Positions 10,127 through 19,892 of a stretch of DNA of 64,000 nucleotides are shown in pieces. This stretch comes from Tritrichomonas musculus (lineage: Eukaryota > Parabasalia > Tritrichomonadida > Tritrichomonadidae). The stretch's first letter is position 1, and each line of letters starts with the position of its first letter. The notes below the pieces were generated by a model that saw only the letters and a list, made by a program, of their open reading frames with translations, did no database searches and was not told the DNA's origin. Location of the stretch: positions 868,001 through 932,000 of the forward strand of contig JAPFFF010000039.1 in the NCBI GenBank assembly GCA_039105265.1. The letters are read 5' to 3'. The position numbers and the translations under genes are program-made.

Positions 10127-12968
10127 AAAAAAACGGATTTTGATATAAATAAATATTTTTTGAAAAATAAATATTATTTTATAATATATATTAGGAATTT
10201 ATATATTATGAAGTATTTATAAAATAAAAAATATATAATTTTTAGAAATATATATTAAATTATTGAGATATAAAAAAAAATATAAATGATCGTTTTCCTC
10301 ACAATTATTTTTCTATAAATCGTCTATAATTTTTTTTTTCATATATTGAAATTTAAATTTTATTTAAGGTAAAAATTATTTTTAATATTTTTTAAAAAAT
10401 CGAAGCATACAATTTTAAGATAAAACAATTCTATTTGTTGGATGCCACTTTTTCAATGCTTATTATGAAAATTGATAAGAAATAAATTTTGTAAATTTAT
10501 GATGAGTAACAAAGAAGCAAACTCTAATTCGACAGAAGAAAATAGCGAGCCTAAATCAAGTGATATCAATAAAATAAAAGATCGATATATAAGATTAAAA
10601 CATTCATTGAATTTGAAAGATGAAGAAATTAATGATTTAAATTACAGAATCAAAGAATTAGAATCGGAAAATAGCAGCCTAATTCAAACTATAAAAGAGC
10701 AAGAAGAAATAATAAATGAGCTAAGTAGTAGTTTTAGTGAGTGTCATCAATTATTAAATGATATTACAAAAGTTCAAAAGCAAACTTTTTCAGAAATAGC
10801 AGAAATGCAAAAAAGTTTTTATGCTAGAACAGGTAATAGTGAATTTGGACATATGCTTCAAAAACAATCAGCTGAAAAAAAAGAAATTTCAAAAGAAAAA
10901 CAAAGTTTCTGGGAAATAAATGCTAAAATTTGTAAAATGAATAAAAAAATAGATTCTAATGAAATGGCAAATAAAGATTATTCAAAATTAAAATTTCAAT
11001 ATAATATAATATTTCAAGAATTAATTGACCTTTATAATATTGAAGAAAATGAGAGAACGTTTAGTAGTGACTTAATTAAATATTCTTTTTTATTATTACG
11101 TTTTTCTTCTAGTGCTTATCAGCTTTTAAGAGTTTACTTACCATTTCCATCTCGACAAACAATATACAAGCATGTAAATCCTCAATTAAATCAATATTTA
11201 AATGCATTAAAAAATGGTAAAATAGATCAAATTAACCATCCAACGATAAGAAGGTCATTAAATTCACCATACAAATTTCCAATAGTTTTATCTATTGATG
11301 CAGTATGCGTAACAACTACAAGCAAATATTTACCAAAGAAAACTGGTAATTTATATTCTTTCACTATATACATACAACCAATCATTTCTGGAGACCGCTG
11401 CATTCCTGCACGACTTGTAGAGCATCCAAAAGGAATTGGGAATAAAGAAATTGTAAAAATTTTATTGAAAACAAGCGATGAATTGCAAAATAATAATTTT
11501 TTAGTCAAATTTTTGTCTTTCGATGGTGATCGTTGTTATAATCAAATACATAAATCATTCTTTAAAATTTATGAAAATTTATTGAAAAATCATGATTTAT
11601 TTGGTATAATAATGCTATTAAAAGACCATTTTAACATACCAAACGGAGATTATTTACATATTTTCAAAAATCAACGATCACATTTTCTCAGAAATAAAAT
11701 CTCATTAGATAAAACTGGTAAAATTACATTTTCTTTAAATGATTTAGAAAATGCTTTAGGAAAAAACAATATTTATTTAAAAGATAAATCATTATTGGGT
11801 TCAATGAGAGATATTTATGCTCTTCAAATGTTTAATATTTCAAATATTAAAAAGCTCTTAGAAAAAAATGATTTTAAGTTAGTAATGGCTCTTCTTCCTT
11901 TATCTCTTATTCACCTTTCAATGAGATCACCAACTTTACCAATTCGAGAGAGGGTTTATTCTTTGTGTTTAAGTTTTTGGTTAATTTATTTTCACTTTTC
12001 AATTGTCAAAACAAGAAACAAAAAGATTATAAGTGAGAGAAAAAGTGACAAAAAATTTTGTTCATTTTTTTCACAAATTTCATTAATAAGATTAATGAAC
12101 TCAATTTTATCCATTTTAATAGCAATTTATCTAAAATTTGATCCACTTTGCCTCGACAGACTTGGCACGCATTGCCTCGAATTTTTTTTCGGTTTAATTC
12201 GAGGTTTTTCAAACGGTATCGATGGATGGGAAAAATTTTATAAAACTGTTTGCAAAACTGTTATTGCTCAAGAATTTCTAGATGATTTAGATATTTCGCC
12301 TGTAATTAATAATCGAGCAAATTTAGCAGGTGTCGTAATTAATGAATTCATTGAAGATGATGAAGAATTTTCATTGATTGCAAATGAAGCTTATACTAAG
12401 GCGTTGAATTTATTTGCCGAATTAAAAATAATTGAATCAGAAGAAGAATCTAATTTAGAATTTAATGATTTAGGAAAATGGTTAGAAAACATTGATATTC
12501 ACTATCCTGATCCCGAAAAATGTGTCAATCCAGTTTCAGGTGTAAAAATTATTGCTAGGCTCATAAATTCTTCAAATAAAAAAAATGCTGAAGAAGAAGA
12601 GGAAGAAGAGGAAGAAGAGGAAGAAGAGGAAGAAGAGGAAGAAGAATATGGTGATAACAAATGATATTTAATCAAATTTATAAAATTTCTGAAGTTAATT
12701 ATATTTTTGATATAACTTTTTATTTTATTAAAAACATTATTAATATTTATATCTATTAATATATTTTTTTCATAAAATATAAGTATAGTTTTGAGAAAAA
12801 ACGATTTATATTTTTTTAAAATTGAGAAACTATTCAAATTTTCAGAACTATTTTATTCTATGAATATCTCAAGAATGTATGCTTAAAAAATCAATTTTAT
12901 TGCTAAATTATATTTTTATCTTAGTACAAAAATTTATGTAAAAATATTTTTCTATTTTATAGAAAAAT
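10127..12968 (+). mobile_element. Probable DNA transposon inserted in a transporter gene
   Basis: The block between the detached transporter tail and the transporter body. Its only large gene is the 730-codon transposase-like ORF. GTTTC occurs at both edges (10121-10125 and 12969-12973) and could be a 5-bp target duplication. Clear terminal inverted repeats are not visible, so both ends are approximate and the class is undecided. Confidence 0.5.
10472..12664 (+). CDS. Transposase-like protein with coiled coil and RNase-H-like core
   Basis: A 730-residue protein. Residues about 30-110 form a charged coiled coil (heptads in EEINDLNYRIKELESENS). Residues about 225-250 carry a helical LPFPSRQTIYKH segment. 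The core has three acidic landmarks: VLSIDAVCV near residue 275, SFDGDRCYN near 350 and THCLEFFFGLIRG near 570. DYLHIFKNQRSHF follows the second. This D-D-E spacing with a final L-E-x-F-F-G-x-I-R recalls P-element/THAP9-type transposases, but no zinc finger is visible and the assignment is tentative. The C-terminus is a long glutamate run from GAA/GAG repeats. A related relic lies at 3128-4390. The ORF is intact; the second methionine (about 10500) is an alternative start. Confidence 0.65.
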   Translation: MIRNKFCKFMMSNKEANSNSTEENSEPKSSDINKIKDRYIRLKHSLNLKDEEINDLNYRIKELESENSSLIQTIKEQEEIINELSSSFSECHQLLNDITKVQKQTFSEIAEMQKSFYARTGNSEFGHMLQKQSAEKKEISKEKQSFWEINAKICKMNKKIDSNEMANKDYSKLKFQYNIIFQELIDLYNIEENERTFSSDLIKYSFLLLRFSSSAYQLLRVYLPFPSRQTIYKHVNPQLNQYLNALKNGKIDQINHPTIRRSLNSPYKFPIVLSIDAVCVTTTSKYLPKKTGNLYSFTIYIQPIISGDRCIPARLVEHPKGIGNKEIVKILLKTSDELQNNNFLVKFLSFDGDRCYNQIHKSFFKIYENLLKNHDLFGIIMLLKDHFNIPNGDYLHIFKNQRSHFLRNKISLDKTGKITFSLNDLENALGKNNIYLKDKSLLGSMRDIYALQMFNISNIKKLLEKNDFKLVMALLPLSLIHLSMRSPTLPIRERVYSLCLSFWLIYFHFSIVKTRNKKIISERKSDKKFCSFFSQISLIRLMNSILSILIAIYLKFDPLCLDRLGTHCLEFFFGLIRGFSNGIDGWEKFYKTVCKTVIAQEFLDDLDISPVINNRANLAGVVINEFIEDDEEFSLIANEAYTKALNLFAELKIIESEEESNLEFNDLGKWLENIDIHYPDPEKCVNPVSGVKIIARLINSSNKKNAEEEEEEEEEEEEEEEEEEEYGDNK

Positions 12969-14155
12969 GTTTCGCTTGACAACCTTTTGACGAAGCAAAA
13001 GATGGACACGCCGAACATTTTCATTGACTTTTTCATAGACGGGAAGACCATGACCATCACGAATGAGAAGGCCCAGTTTGTAATGACGCACACAGAGTTT
13101 GCAGCAGAACGGACGTCGGCCTCGAAAATCTCAGAGACGATGAACCAGCAAATGGAGCCGATGCCATAACCGAATCCTAAGAAATAGATGAAAATACAAA
13201 CAACAGGGAGAACGGTTGACCAATTAAATTTTTCATTCAATGCCAGCAGAAGCAAACCGACAGCGCAAACGGCCGATGAAATGATCCATACAATTCTTCT
13301 GCCTAAACGTTCAACTGTCAAAAAGTTGATTGAAATTGAAATGAACTGAGCAGCAATCGCTATTGCTGACTGAAAATTGGGATTGATATCAAGTCCTCCT
13401 TCACTCATAATAATTGAAATATTTGTGAGGATTCCGTTAATCCCAGAAAATTGTGTAATAAACATCAGAATTATGCCAACAATGAGTCCTTTTGCATATT
13501 TGCGCTGGAAAACAGCTGTCGTTGGTTTTTCTTCAGCTGATTCTTGATCAGCATCTGGTGACTCAATTATGAACCATATTAAGATGGCTTGTAAGACACT
13601 GACACCTGCAGCAAGATAATTTAATTCCATGTAATCGAGATATGGTCCGAGAACTGAGTATAAAATGTTTCCTAATACAATTGCAAATTGATTCATCGAT
13701 CCAAAAACGCCTGAATAACCGCTTGGTGCAATTTCAACAAGATACATGGGAGATATTGTTACAAAGGCCCCAAGGGCAAGGCCACATAATGCTCTCGTTA
13801 TAATTCCTGCTATTATATTAACTTTTGTGAGACAATTTAAAAGCCATGAGACACCCGCAATGCAATCAACAACAAATACTGTTTTTTTACGGCTTCCTTT
13901 TGTTTTGGAAAGCGTAATTTTTGCAATGTAAGCACCAATAATTGCTGTAAGGAATGGAATAGAACTATATAAAACCCATTTGATATGAGTATCTGATAAA
14001 TTATATTTTCCTCGAATTTGGTGGCCAATTGAGGAAGTATATATTCCAATAAAACCAAAGTCTATCGGTCCAATCATCAAGACAAGAGCGTATACTAACT
14101 CAATGCCGCATACACCCATTTTTACCTTCAGGAAATTGAATAAATTATTTATCAT
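12908..14155 (-). CDS. Sugar-porter MFS transporter, C-terminally altered
   Basis: A GLUT/sugar-porter protein of the plasma membrane that would carry hexoses by facilitated diffusion or proton symport. About eleven hydrophobic spans are visible. Family signatures include RALCGLALGAFVTISPMYLVEIAP (sugar-transport signature between TM4 and TM5), QFSGINGI in TM7 (QQxSGxN-like), ERLGRRIVW in the TM8-9 loop and GSICWFIVSEIFEADVRSAA in TM10-11. The start is more likely at 14119 (MGVCGIEL), since the preceding 12 residues are hydrophilic extras. After TM11 (VFPSMKKSMKMFGVSIFCF) the frame runs into a lysine-rich sequence derived from neighbouring transposon DNA, and the final span and the PE-motif tail are missing. 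A matching tail sits at 9968-10126. Probably a non-functional or altered transporter. Confidence 0.85.
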   Translation of the reverse strand: MINNLFNFLKVKMGVCGIELVYALVLMIGPIDFGFIGIYTSSIGHQIRGKYNLSDTHIKWVLYSSIPFLTAIIGAYIAKITLSKTKGSRKKTVFVVDCIAGVSWLLNCLTKVNIIAGIITRALCGLALGAFVTISPMYLVEIAPSGYSGVFGSMNQFAIVLGNILYSVLGPYLDYMELNYLAAGVSVLQAILIWFIIESPDADQESAEEKPTTAVFQRKYAKGLIVGIILMFITQFSGINGILTNISIIMSEGGLDINPNFQSAIAIAAQFISISINFLTVERLGRRIVWIISSAVCAVGLLLLALNEKFNWSTVLPVVCIFIYFLGFGYGIGSICWFIVSEIFEADVRSAANSVCVITNWAFSFVMVMVFPSMKKSMKMFGVSIFCFVKRLSSETFFYKIEKYFYINFCTKIKI

Positions 14156-14508
14156 TAATTTTTTTGAAATATTTATATTATACTATCAAATGAATTTATA
14201 ATTAATATTTTAGTTAAAATAATATTTAGATATTATATAATAAATAAATAATATATAATAAATAATTTTTAATTTCAAATTAATGAGATGTATATCTGAT
14301 TTTCGGTTAAATGAAATTGAAATAAATAAAAATATTCAATACTTGGATAAATTTTTCATATTTATTTATTTTTGATGTTTTATAATGCTTATTATATATT
14401 TGTAAATATAATGTTAATTATTAAAAAATATGATTTCAATTGATTGACCACATCAATTTCAATTTATTTTATTTTAAGATAACAATTCAATTTCTATAAA
14501 TCATTTTA

Positions 14509-14898
14509 CAGTAAGGCTATAAAATTCAAAAACGTCTCAAAAGAGGAAAATCTACTTTTTCATAGAAAACGATTAAAATGAATTTAAAATAAAAGTCAAA
14601 ATAACGAATTTAATTCAAATTTGGATTTTCCTTTATAGCGTTGCAAAAATGGAAAATCCACTTTTTGAATGATGCTCATTTTTTCAAATAAAGATAGGAA
14701 AGCACTATTTGATGAATATAATGTGGCAAACAGCTGTGTGATAAACTTAATCATGGAAATATTATTTCTTAAAATGGTAGGTTTAAACAAGATTTTCTCT
14801 CTATTTCTTTATTTCTTTCATTTTTATTAATGAAAATTTTTTTCTCAAAAAGTCGATTTTCCTATTTTGAAACGTTTTCCAATTTTGAAACCTTACTG
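14509..14898. mobile_element. Tc1/mariner-like MITE with TA duplication
   Basis: A 390-bp noncoding element with imperfect inverted ends of about 70 bp starting CAGTAAGG (left 14509, right end CCTTACTG at 14898), flanked by TA on both sides (14507-14508, 14899-14900). Internal stretches such as GGAAAATC-ACTTTTT recur. The TA duplication and CAGT start suit a Tc1/mariner-mobilised MITE. Confidence 0.75.
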
Positions 14899-14900
14899 TA

Positions 14901-15657
14901 TATACCTTGTCAATTTTTAAAAATCTTTTATACCAGAAGCAGTCACCAATAAGCAAGCAAGAAGTGCAAAAAAATCAAAGAGCAACTTCAATTTATCAAA
15001 TAGTTAGTTATTTATATCCCAATAATAAAATATTTAATGCCGAAGTATTTTAATTCAGTTCCATTTGGAATTTTTAACTTTATTGAAACTATGACTTCAT
15101 AAATATGTGGAAAGATTGATCTAAAAGGCAATGATTTTAATTTTGATAGAATAAGAACTGCATCACAAACTGAGGTTTCTGAAAAAAGTGCTCCGTTTGC
15201 ATTTCACAGAATTCAATGAATATAATTATTGAATTTGACTTATATGATGACAAGCATTTGAAAGCAAATATTATTCAAAAAAAAAAACGTAAAATATTTT
15301 TCTTTATTCATTTGCTAGATAAACGCATCAATTGAATGTTTTTGATTAATTCGTAAACTTTGAATGAAACAACTCCAATCGTTTTCAGAAAAATCTAAAA
15401 TATCTACATTCATTGGTTTTTAATATATTTTGAAGCAGAAATCGCTGATATTTGTGACATACTTTGGAATTCTAATGTTTTCTAATTGAACGTAGAATGA
15501 AATTTATATACAATATCATGTTTGGTTATTTTTTATGTGAATAATCAAATTAGTAAGTAAAAGTGTTTGAATCCGAATATGTAAGTTTGGATAGTGAACT
15601 TTTATTTTCTTTTTAAAGAAACAAATAAAGAATTTTTATATTGAATGATAGAAGATG
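14901..15657. other. AT-rich DNA with decayed coding traces
   Basis: Between the MITE and the Mutator-like element. Plus-strand frames around 15037-15290 (for example KIDLKGNDFNFDRIRTAS) look like decayed coding sequence, but frames break within a few dozen codons and no family is recognised. Confidence 0.3.
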
Positions 15658-15667
15658 GAGAATTGCC

Positions 15668-15808
15668 TGGGTTTCCCTGTCCAGTGAGGTGAATAGCCAA
15701 GTTTGACTTTTTGAGGCATTTCTCGTTATTTCATATGGAAAGCAGACCGTTTTATTGTATTCAAAAAAAAATGTAAAGTTATGAATTATTTGAGAAAAAA
15801 TGTCCATT
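15668..15808 (+). repeat. Left TIR of the Mutator-like element
   Basis: Inverted partner of 39444-39584. Target duplication GAGAATTGCC immediately outside. Confidence 0.85.
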
Positions 15809-15955
15809 AAAATCTTATGGACATTTAGCTTTTTTCCTCCTCCAATATTTTTGAATAATAAAATAGATGCAAAATTTAATAAAAATTTTGTCTTTCTTTA
15901 ACAAAATAAAAAAACATTCAAAAAAATATCTACATTGAAATATTTCAAACAATTG

Positions 15956-16295
15956 AGTAGTATGATAAAAAGGATGATTTCAGACCGAAGTCCTCACTCC
16001 CCCTTTTTAACATCGTCCGCCTAGCGCAAGTACAACTGTTAAACCTTCGATACAATTCTTATATCTTTCTCCAATATTATCTTCAATAGGCGTGATTTCT
16101 CAAAAACAATGCTCAGGACCGTTTTCAAAATCAAAATCAACGTCATTGAAAACTTTTTTGATGATCGCCATTTTATCGAATTACATATGTGGGATAAATT
16201 GATGGACTTGTGCGGGGTTTTCATTAGTGTTTTCATATGTAATTAAAGGTAGGTGATTTCGGACCCTGTATTGCGCATAAAAATAATTCTCATTT
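15956..16295 (+). repeat. Left Polinton TIR
   Basis: 340 bp, inverted copy at 38491-38830. It contains TGATTTCGGACC-like motifs near both its outer and inner ends. A 65-codon frame inside the repeat is present in both copies but has no independent support. Confidence 0.9.
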
Positions 16296-16302
16296 ATAGG
16301 TT

Positions 16303-16824
16303 TCACGGTTGAATATGATTAAAGACTATATTAAAACTTCTCTTTTCTTTTTGTTCTCGTATTTCTTTTTCTGTTGGTGGTTTCAACAAATTGGAATAGC
16401 TTGATGGATAATACGAAAATGATTCAGTTTCAGTGATTTGATTGTTGATTATAACATATGACATACCATATTTTCGCATCCACTTTTCATCTTTCTTCGT
16501 AACTCTAATGAATAACATTCCACAATTAAACAGCATTGATACCTCATGATTGGAAATAATTTCATGATTAGACAATGAGATACAACTTACTTCTACATTA
16601 CAACTATCACAATCAGGTTTAGCAAAATGATCTGGCATCGTTGAATGTTTATTTATGAAAACATGAGTGGAGGATTCAGTGTTGAAATAACGAGAGGGGA
16701 AGTTCTGCTTTAATACATTCATGATTGCAGTTGGTGATAAGCATCTATAATTCCAATAAATGGTATACTTCTCAATGTTCTTCGGTGTTATTGTTATTCT
16801 TGAGTTTGTCATTTCTGTTGTCAT
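16303..16824 (-). CDS. Polinton-encoded protein of unknown function
   Basis: A 173-residue protein just inside the left TIR. Short beta-like strands (HVFINKHSTM, GMLFIRVTKK, MSYVIINNQI) and two CxxC-like cysteine pairs (CDSCNVEVSC) are visible; the C-terminus is Lys/Glu-rich. No known Polinton family is recognised. It sits head-to-tail behind the large capsid-like gene on the same strand and could be a minor structural protein. Confidence 0.55.
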   Translation of the reverse strand: MTTEMTNSRITITPKNIEKYTIYWNYRCLSPTAIMNVLKQNFPSRYFNTESSTHVFINKHSTMPDHFAKPDCDSCNVEVSCISLSNHEIISNHEVSMLFNCGMLFIRVTKKDEKWMRKYGMSYVIINNQITETESFSYYPSSYSNLLKPPTEKEIREQKEKRSFNIVFNHIQP

Positions 16825-16909
16825 CTATTTTTGTACATGAGATAAAATTCAATATTAATTAAACAAAAATAAAAATCATCAAAAGTCAACATTAATGAGA
16901 TTCCACCAC

Positions 16910-18853
16910 TTACTCATATCCAGCAGGGACACCTACAGCATAATACTCTACACCATTTGTGCTCCATGTCCAGTATGTATCGCTGCAAATCCAAGCTTCT
17001 GGTGCAGGTGGGTGTTGATCTGGATAGTCAGGGTCTGGTATAAAGTATGTGTCGTTCTCTCCTTGGTACATTGGTTGTCCTCTAAATGTGACTGTAATAG
17101 ATGTTGAGCCCGTATCGATACCATCAAAGACATAGCCAGCATTACTTCTCTCCATTTGGAAATTGATACCAAAAGAAGTACCATCACTCCTGCAATTGGT
17201 ATAACGCTTTCCAGTAACGGGATCATTAAGAGGTTGCGTGAAGGAGTCCTCAAATTCTTGGGTTGCTTCTAAAGTTCCGTCGAGCTCATTTGCAATAAGT
17301 TGATGTTGGTAGATCCTTGCTGCACACGTATCACTGAATTCAGTATCTGGGTATGTTCTTTTATTTACGATGAGCTGAACATTTCTGTACATAATATTAT
17401 CAAAGCAGGTGATGTCTGCCGGCGATTTTGGAAACATCATGGTAATGTTAGTGGCGTTACGAAGAGGTACAGACTTAGAGATTTCAAGTCCATTTACCTT
17501 TGCGCTTCCCTCAAAGATTTCTCGAGTTAGTTCTTGCGCAGGTACTAGCAATGGTGTTTGTAATTCTCGAACTAAACCTTGATATGTTTCTTCTTTTAGT
17601 CCAAATCCTGCCAAGTTGCTACGTCCCAATTGTATTGTACCACCGAGGACATCAAGGGTGATTTTTCCAACACTGAGGTTGATATTGTCGTCGCTCTTCT
17701 TAACATCAGTAATTAAAGCACCTTCTACTTCTTCACTTATGATTTTCACATCATCTCCAGCATTGAGAACATAATCAGGATTGGCAGCAGTTATCATAAT
17801 CGCAAATGAAGCTTTATTGATGTCGTCCTTTGTTACTCCATATTTAGTGTAGTCGGCTTCTGTATAATGGAAGTCTATCGTCAAAGGTTCTGCTTCATCA
17901 TTATGTGTGTCTGCCCTACTTGCTGGATCTGTATCTGTGTAAGCTTTTCCTGCGTGTAGTCTTTGGTACTTAATGTGTAAGACTTGATTTGATGCTGGCT
18001 TTTCTGAGTAATGAACGACTATATTTGATGGTCTACCTACTTGTGTGAACTTGCGCGAGATTGGAACTACTGCTGGAATTTGTTCTGTAATTTCTTTATC
18101 CTCCAAAAACTGCAATGTTTCTTTTACAATATTTGGATTTACTTGACACCAAACCATTGCGCGAAGACTTGTTTTGACTTCCTCTTCTATTTCACCACAG
18201 ATAGAATTAGGGTAGAGTTGCCAAGCCTGAAGTACAAGTTGATCTGTAAATGGAATTGTGAGTTCAATAGTGAATGTATGTGGCTGTCCATCAGCAATGT
18301 CTACTAAATCAATGTAGGTTCCACAGACAGATGGTGAGTATTGTGCAACGTTTTCCCAGATACTATGACTGAATTTACTAGAAGCTTTGGCATCTCTAGG
18401 CTTGATACTGTTATACGCAAATGATTCCCTTTGTAGTTCATCTTGCCTGTATGCAGAGAGGAGTTTGTCATTTAACCACTGTCTTGCATATGCTCTTTGT
18501 TGTTCTGTAGTTCCAAAGAGTTCATCCATGTCTTCTGGTTTAATGGCAGTACCATTGAGCTTATTAACCATTGTAAGTAAGTCAGCATCAGTATTTGTAT
18601 GGCCCATGATTTCTTGAACATTGCCATTTCTAGGATCCATGTAATTAGGAAGTCCATAACTCTTGAAATCTCTATCTCTAGGCGTCTTGTTCCACTGTGC
18701 TCCTGGTACAAACTGTGATGGTAACTGTGCTCTTTGTACTTGTGCTTGTGGGCGCCATAATTGCTGTGGAATTGTATCTATATCGAAATTATTTAACCGT
18801 TCATCCTCAATATCTATTTCTTGTTGTTGTTGTTGTTGTTGCGGCTGTTCCAT
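16910..18853 (-). CDS. Large capsid-like protein (capsid candidate A)
   Basis: A 647-residue protein with a Gln-rich N-terminus and long beta-rich regions. The C-terminal third (TSFGINFQMERSNAGYVFDG, then SITVTFRGQP) has the layout seen at the end of double-jelly-roll major capsid proteins, and its layout parallels the C-terminus of the other capsid candidate at 28010-29596. It is about the usual length for a Polinton major capsid protein. It would form the hexon-type shell if functional. An ATTTTTCTG box lies 11 bases before the ATG. Start chosen at 18853 (MEQPQQQQ). The assignment rests on length, beta pattern and C-terminal motif; a large fibre or vertex protein is the alternative. Confidence 0.55.
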   Translation of the reverse strand: MEQPQQQQQQQEIDIEDERLNNFDIDTIPQQLWRPQAQVQRAQLPSQFVPGAQWNKTPRDRDFKSYGLPNYMDPRNGNVQEIMGHTNTDADLLTMVNKLNGTAIKPEDMDELFGTTEQQRAYARQWLNDKLLSAYRQDELQRESFAYNSIKPRDAKASSKFSHSIWENVAQYSPSVCGTYIDLVDIADGQPHTFTIELTIPFTDQLVLQAWQLYPNSICGEIEEEVKTSLRAMVWCQVNPNIVKETLQFLEDKEITEQIPAVVPISRKFTQVGRPSNIVVHYSEKPASNQVLHIKYQRLHAGKAYTDTDPASRADTHNDEAEPLTIDFHYTEADYTKYGVTKDDINKASFAIMITAANPDYVLNAGDDVKIISEEVEGALITDVKKSDDNINLSVGKITLDVLGGTIQLGRSNLAGFGLKEETYQGLVRELQTPLLVPAQELTREIFEGSAKVNGLEISKSVPLRNATNITMMFPKSPADITCFDNIMYRNVQLIVNKRTYPDTEFSDTCAARIYQHQLIANELDGTLEATQEFEDSFTQPLNDPVTGKRYTNCRSDGTSFGINFQMERSNAGYVFDGIDTGSTSITVTFRGQPMYQGENDTYFIPDPDYPDQHPPAPEAWICSDTYWTWSTNGVEYYAVGVPAGYE

Positions 18854-18864
18854 TTTTAAATTTT

Positions 18865-18873
18865 CAGAAAAAT
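18865..18873 (-). promoter_or_regulatory. ATTTTTCTG start-proximal box
   Basis: Sense-strand ATTTTTCTG placed 11 bases before the capsid-candidate-A ATG; the same box precedes several other Polinton genes. Confidence 0.5.
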
Positions 18874-18877
18874 AACA

Positions 18878-18970
18878 TAAATGGTTCTCACAAATTGCAA
18901 AACATAAATGGTTCTCACAAATTGCAAAACATAAATGGTTCTCACAAATTGCAAAACAAAGATGGTTCTC
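18878..18970 (+). repeat. 26-bp tandem repeat
   Basis: Four head-to-tail copies of a unit containing AACATAAATGGTTCTCACAA, in the gap between two divergent Polinton genes. Confidence 0.75.
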
Positions 18971-19006
18971 ACAAAACAGAGATAATTTCTTTTCTTTTTC
19001 ATAAAA

Positions 19007-19339
19007 ATGGTCAAAACTTACTACATCACCAAAGGCTACATCAATAATTTACCATCAGAATTTACAAGCAGCTTAAACAAAAGATATATTTCCTTTCAAT
19101 ACGGTCGTGCAACTTGTAAAGGATATCTTGATGGTGAAACTGAAATTCACTGTAGCTTTATACAGAGAGATGAATATTGTGATTCTCTAGCGTGGTATGA
19201 TAATGTTGTACCTCCTAATGATAATAGAAAATATGAATTTGTAGGTACGAAAAGACAGTTTAAAGTATGGTTTACAGACACTAATGGTAACATTATTGAG
19301 CCTGACAACTTTACACTATTTCTGAAATTAGAATATTGA
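19007..19339 (+). CDS. Small beta-rich Polinton protein (minor capsid/fibre-like)
   Basis: A 110-residue protein. The end, KVWFTDTNGNIIEPDNFTLF, matches the D-x-x-G-x-x-I turn and closing strand often seen in jelly-roll vertex or fibre subunits of adenovirus-like elements. Divergent from capsid candidate A. Identification as a vertex or fibre component is inference; the ORF itself is compact and intact. Confidence 0.5.
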   Translation: MVKTYYITKGYINNLPSEFTSSLNKRYISFQYGRATCKGYLDGETEIHCSFIQRDEYCDSLAWYDNVVPPNDNRKYEFVGTKRQFKVWFTDTNGNIIEPDNFTLFLKLEY

Positions 19340-19349
19340 AGCACTATCG

Positions 19350-19890
19350 ATAATCATAAATGATACCTGCAATACTGACTTTCGCACATGATACCTGCAA
19401 TACTGACATCTATTTTTGTTATTCTCATTTCTGATCTTCATCTCTGATACTCTCATTTCTGATTTTCATAATTGCTATTCTCAGTACTGACTTTCATCAA
19501 TGATACCTACAATACTGACTTTCATCAATGCTATTCTCAGTACTGATCTTCATCAATGATACCTACAATACTGACTTTCATAATTGTTATTCTACTTATC
19601 AAATTTCTGTTTTACTATTCTTGACAAACCTTACGAGTTAGTAGTGTAAATATCAAAAATCAGTATGCGGTAGGAGTATTAAATGAGGTCATTTGATAGT
19701 GAGAGTAGTTTCTCGGAAGTCTGGAATAGAATATCACATGTAGGTTTCAATATTGTTGGTAGTAATTATGAAAATCAGTATAGGGAATAGTTTTTTGAGA
19801 TTTCATTTTTACCACTACCATTTCTCTTTCTCAGTAGTGTAAATATCATTCATGAAAGTTGCTATTGTAGGTAGCATTGATGAAAATCAG
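19350..19890. repeat. Dispersed short tandem repeats
   Basis: Repeats of ATACCTGCAATACTGACTTTC-like and ATTCTCAGTACTGA-like units fill about 19350-19600. AGTAGTGTAAATATC and GAAAATCAGTATxGG motifs recur at 19640-19890. Noncoding, just ahead of the fibre genes. Confidence 0.7.
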
Positions 19891-19892
19891 AA

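Noticed and set aside
16039-16236. 65-codon ORF inside the Polinton TIR, repeated at 38550-38747
   Set aside because: Present twice only because the TIR is; no domain, and low-complexity composition.
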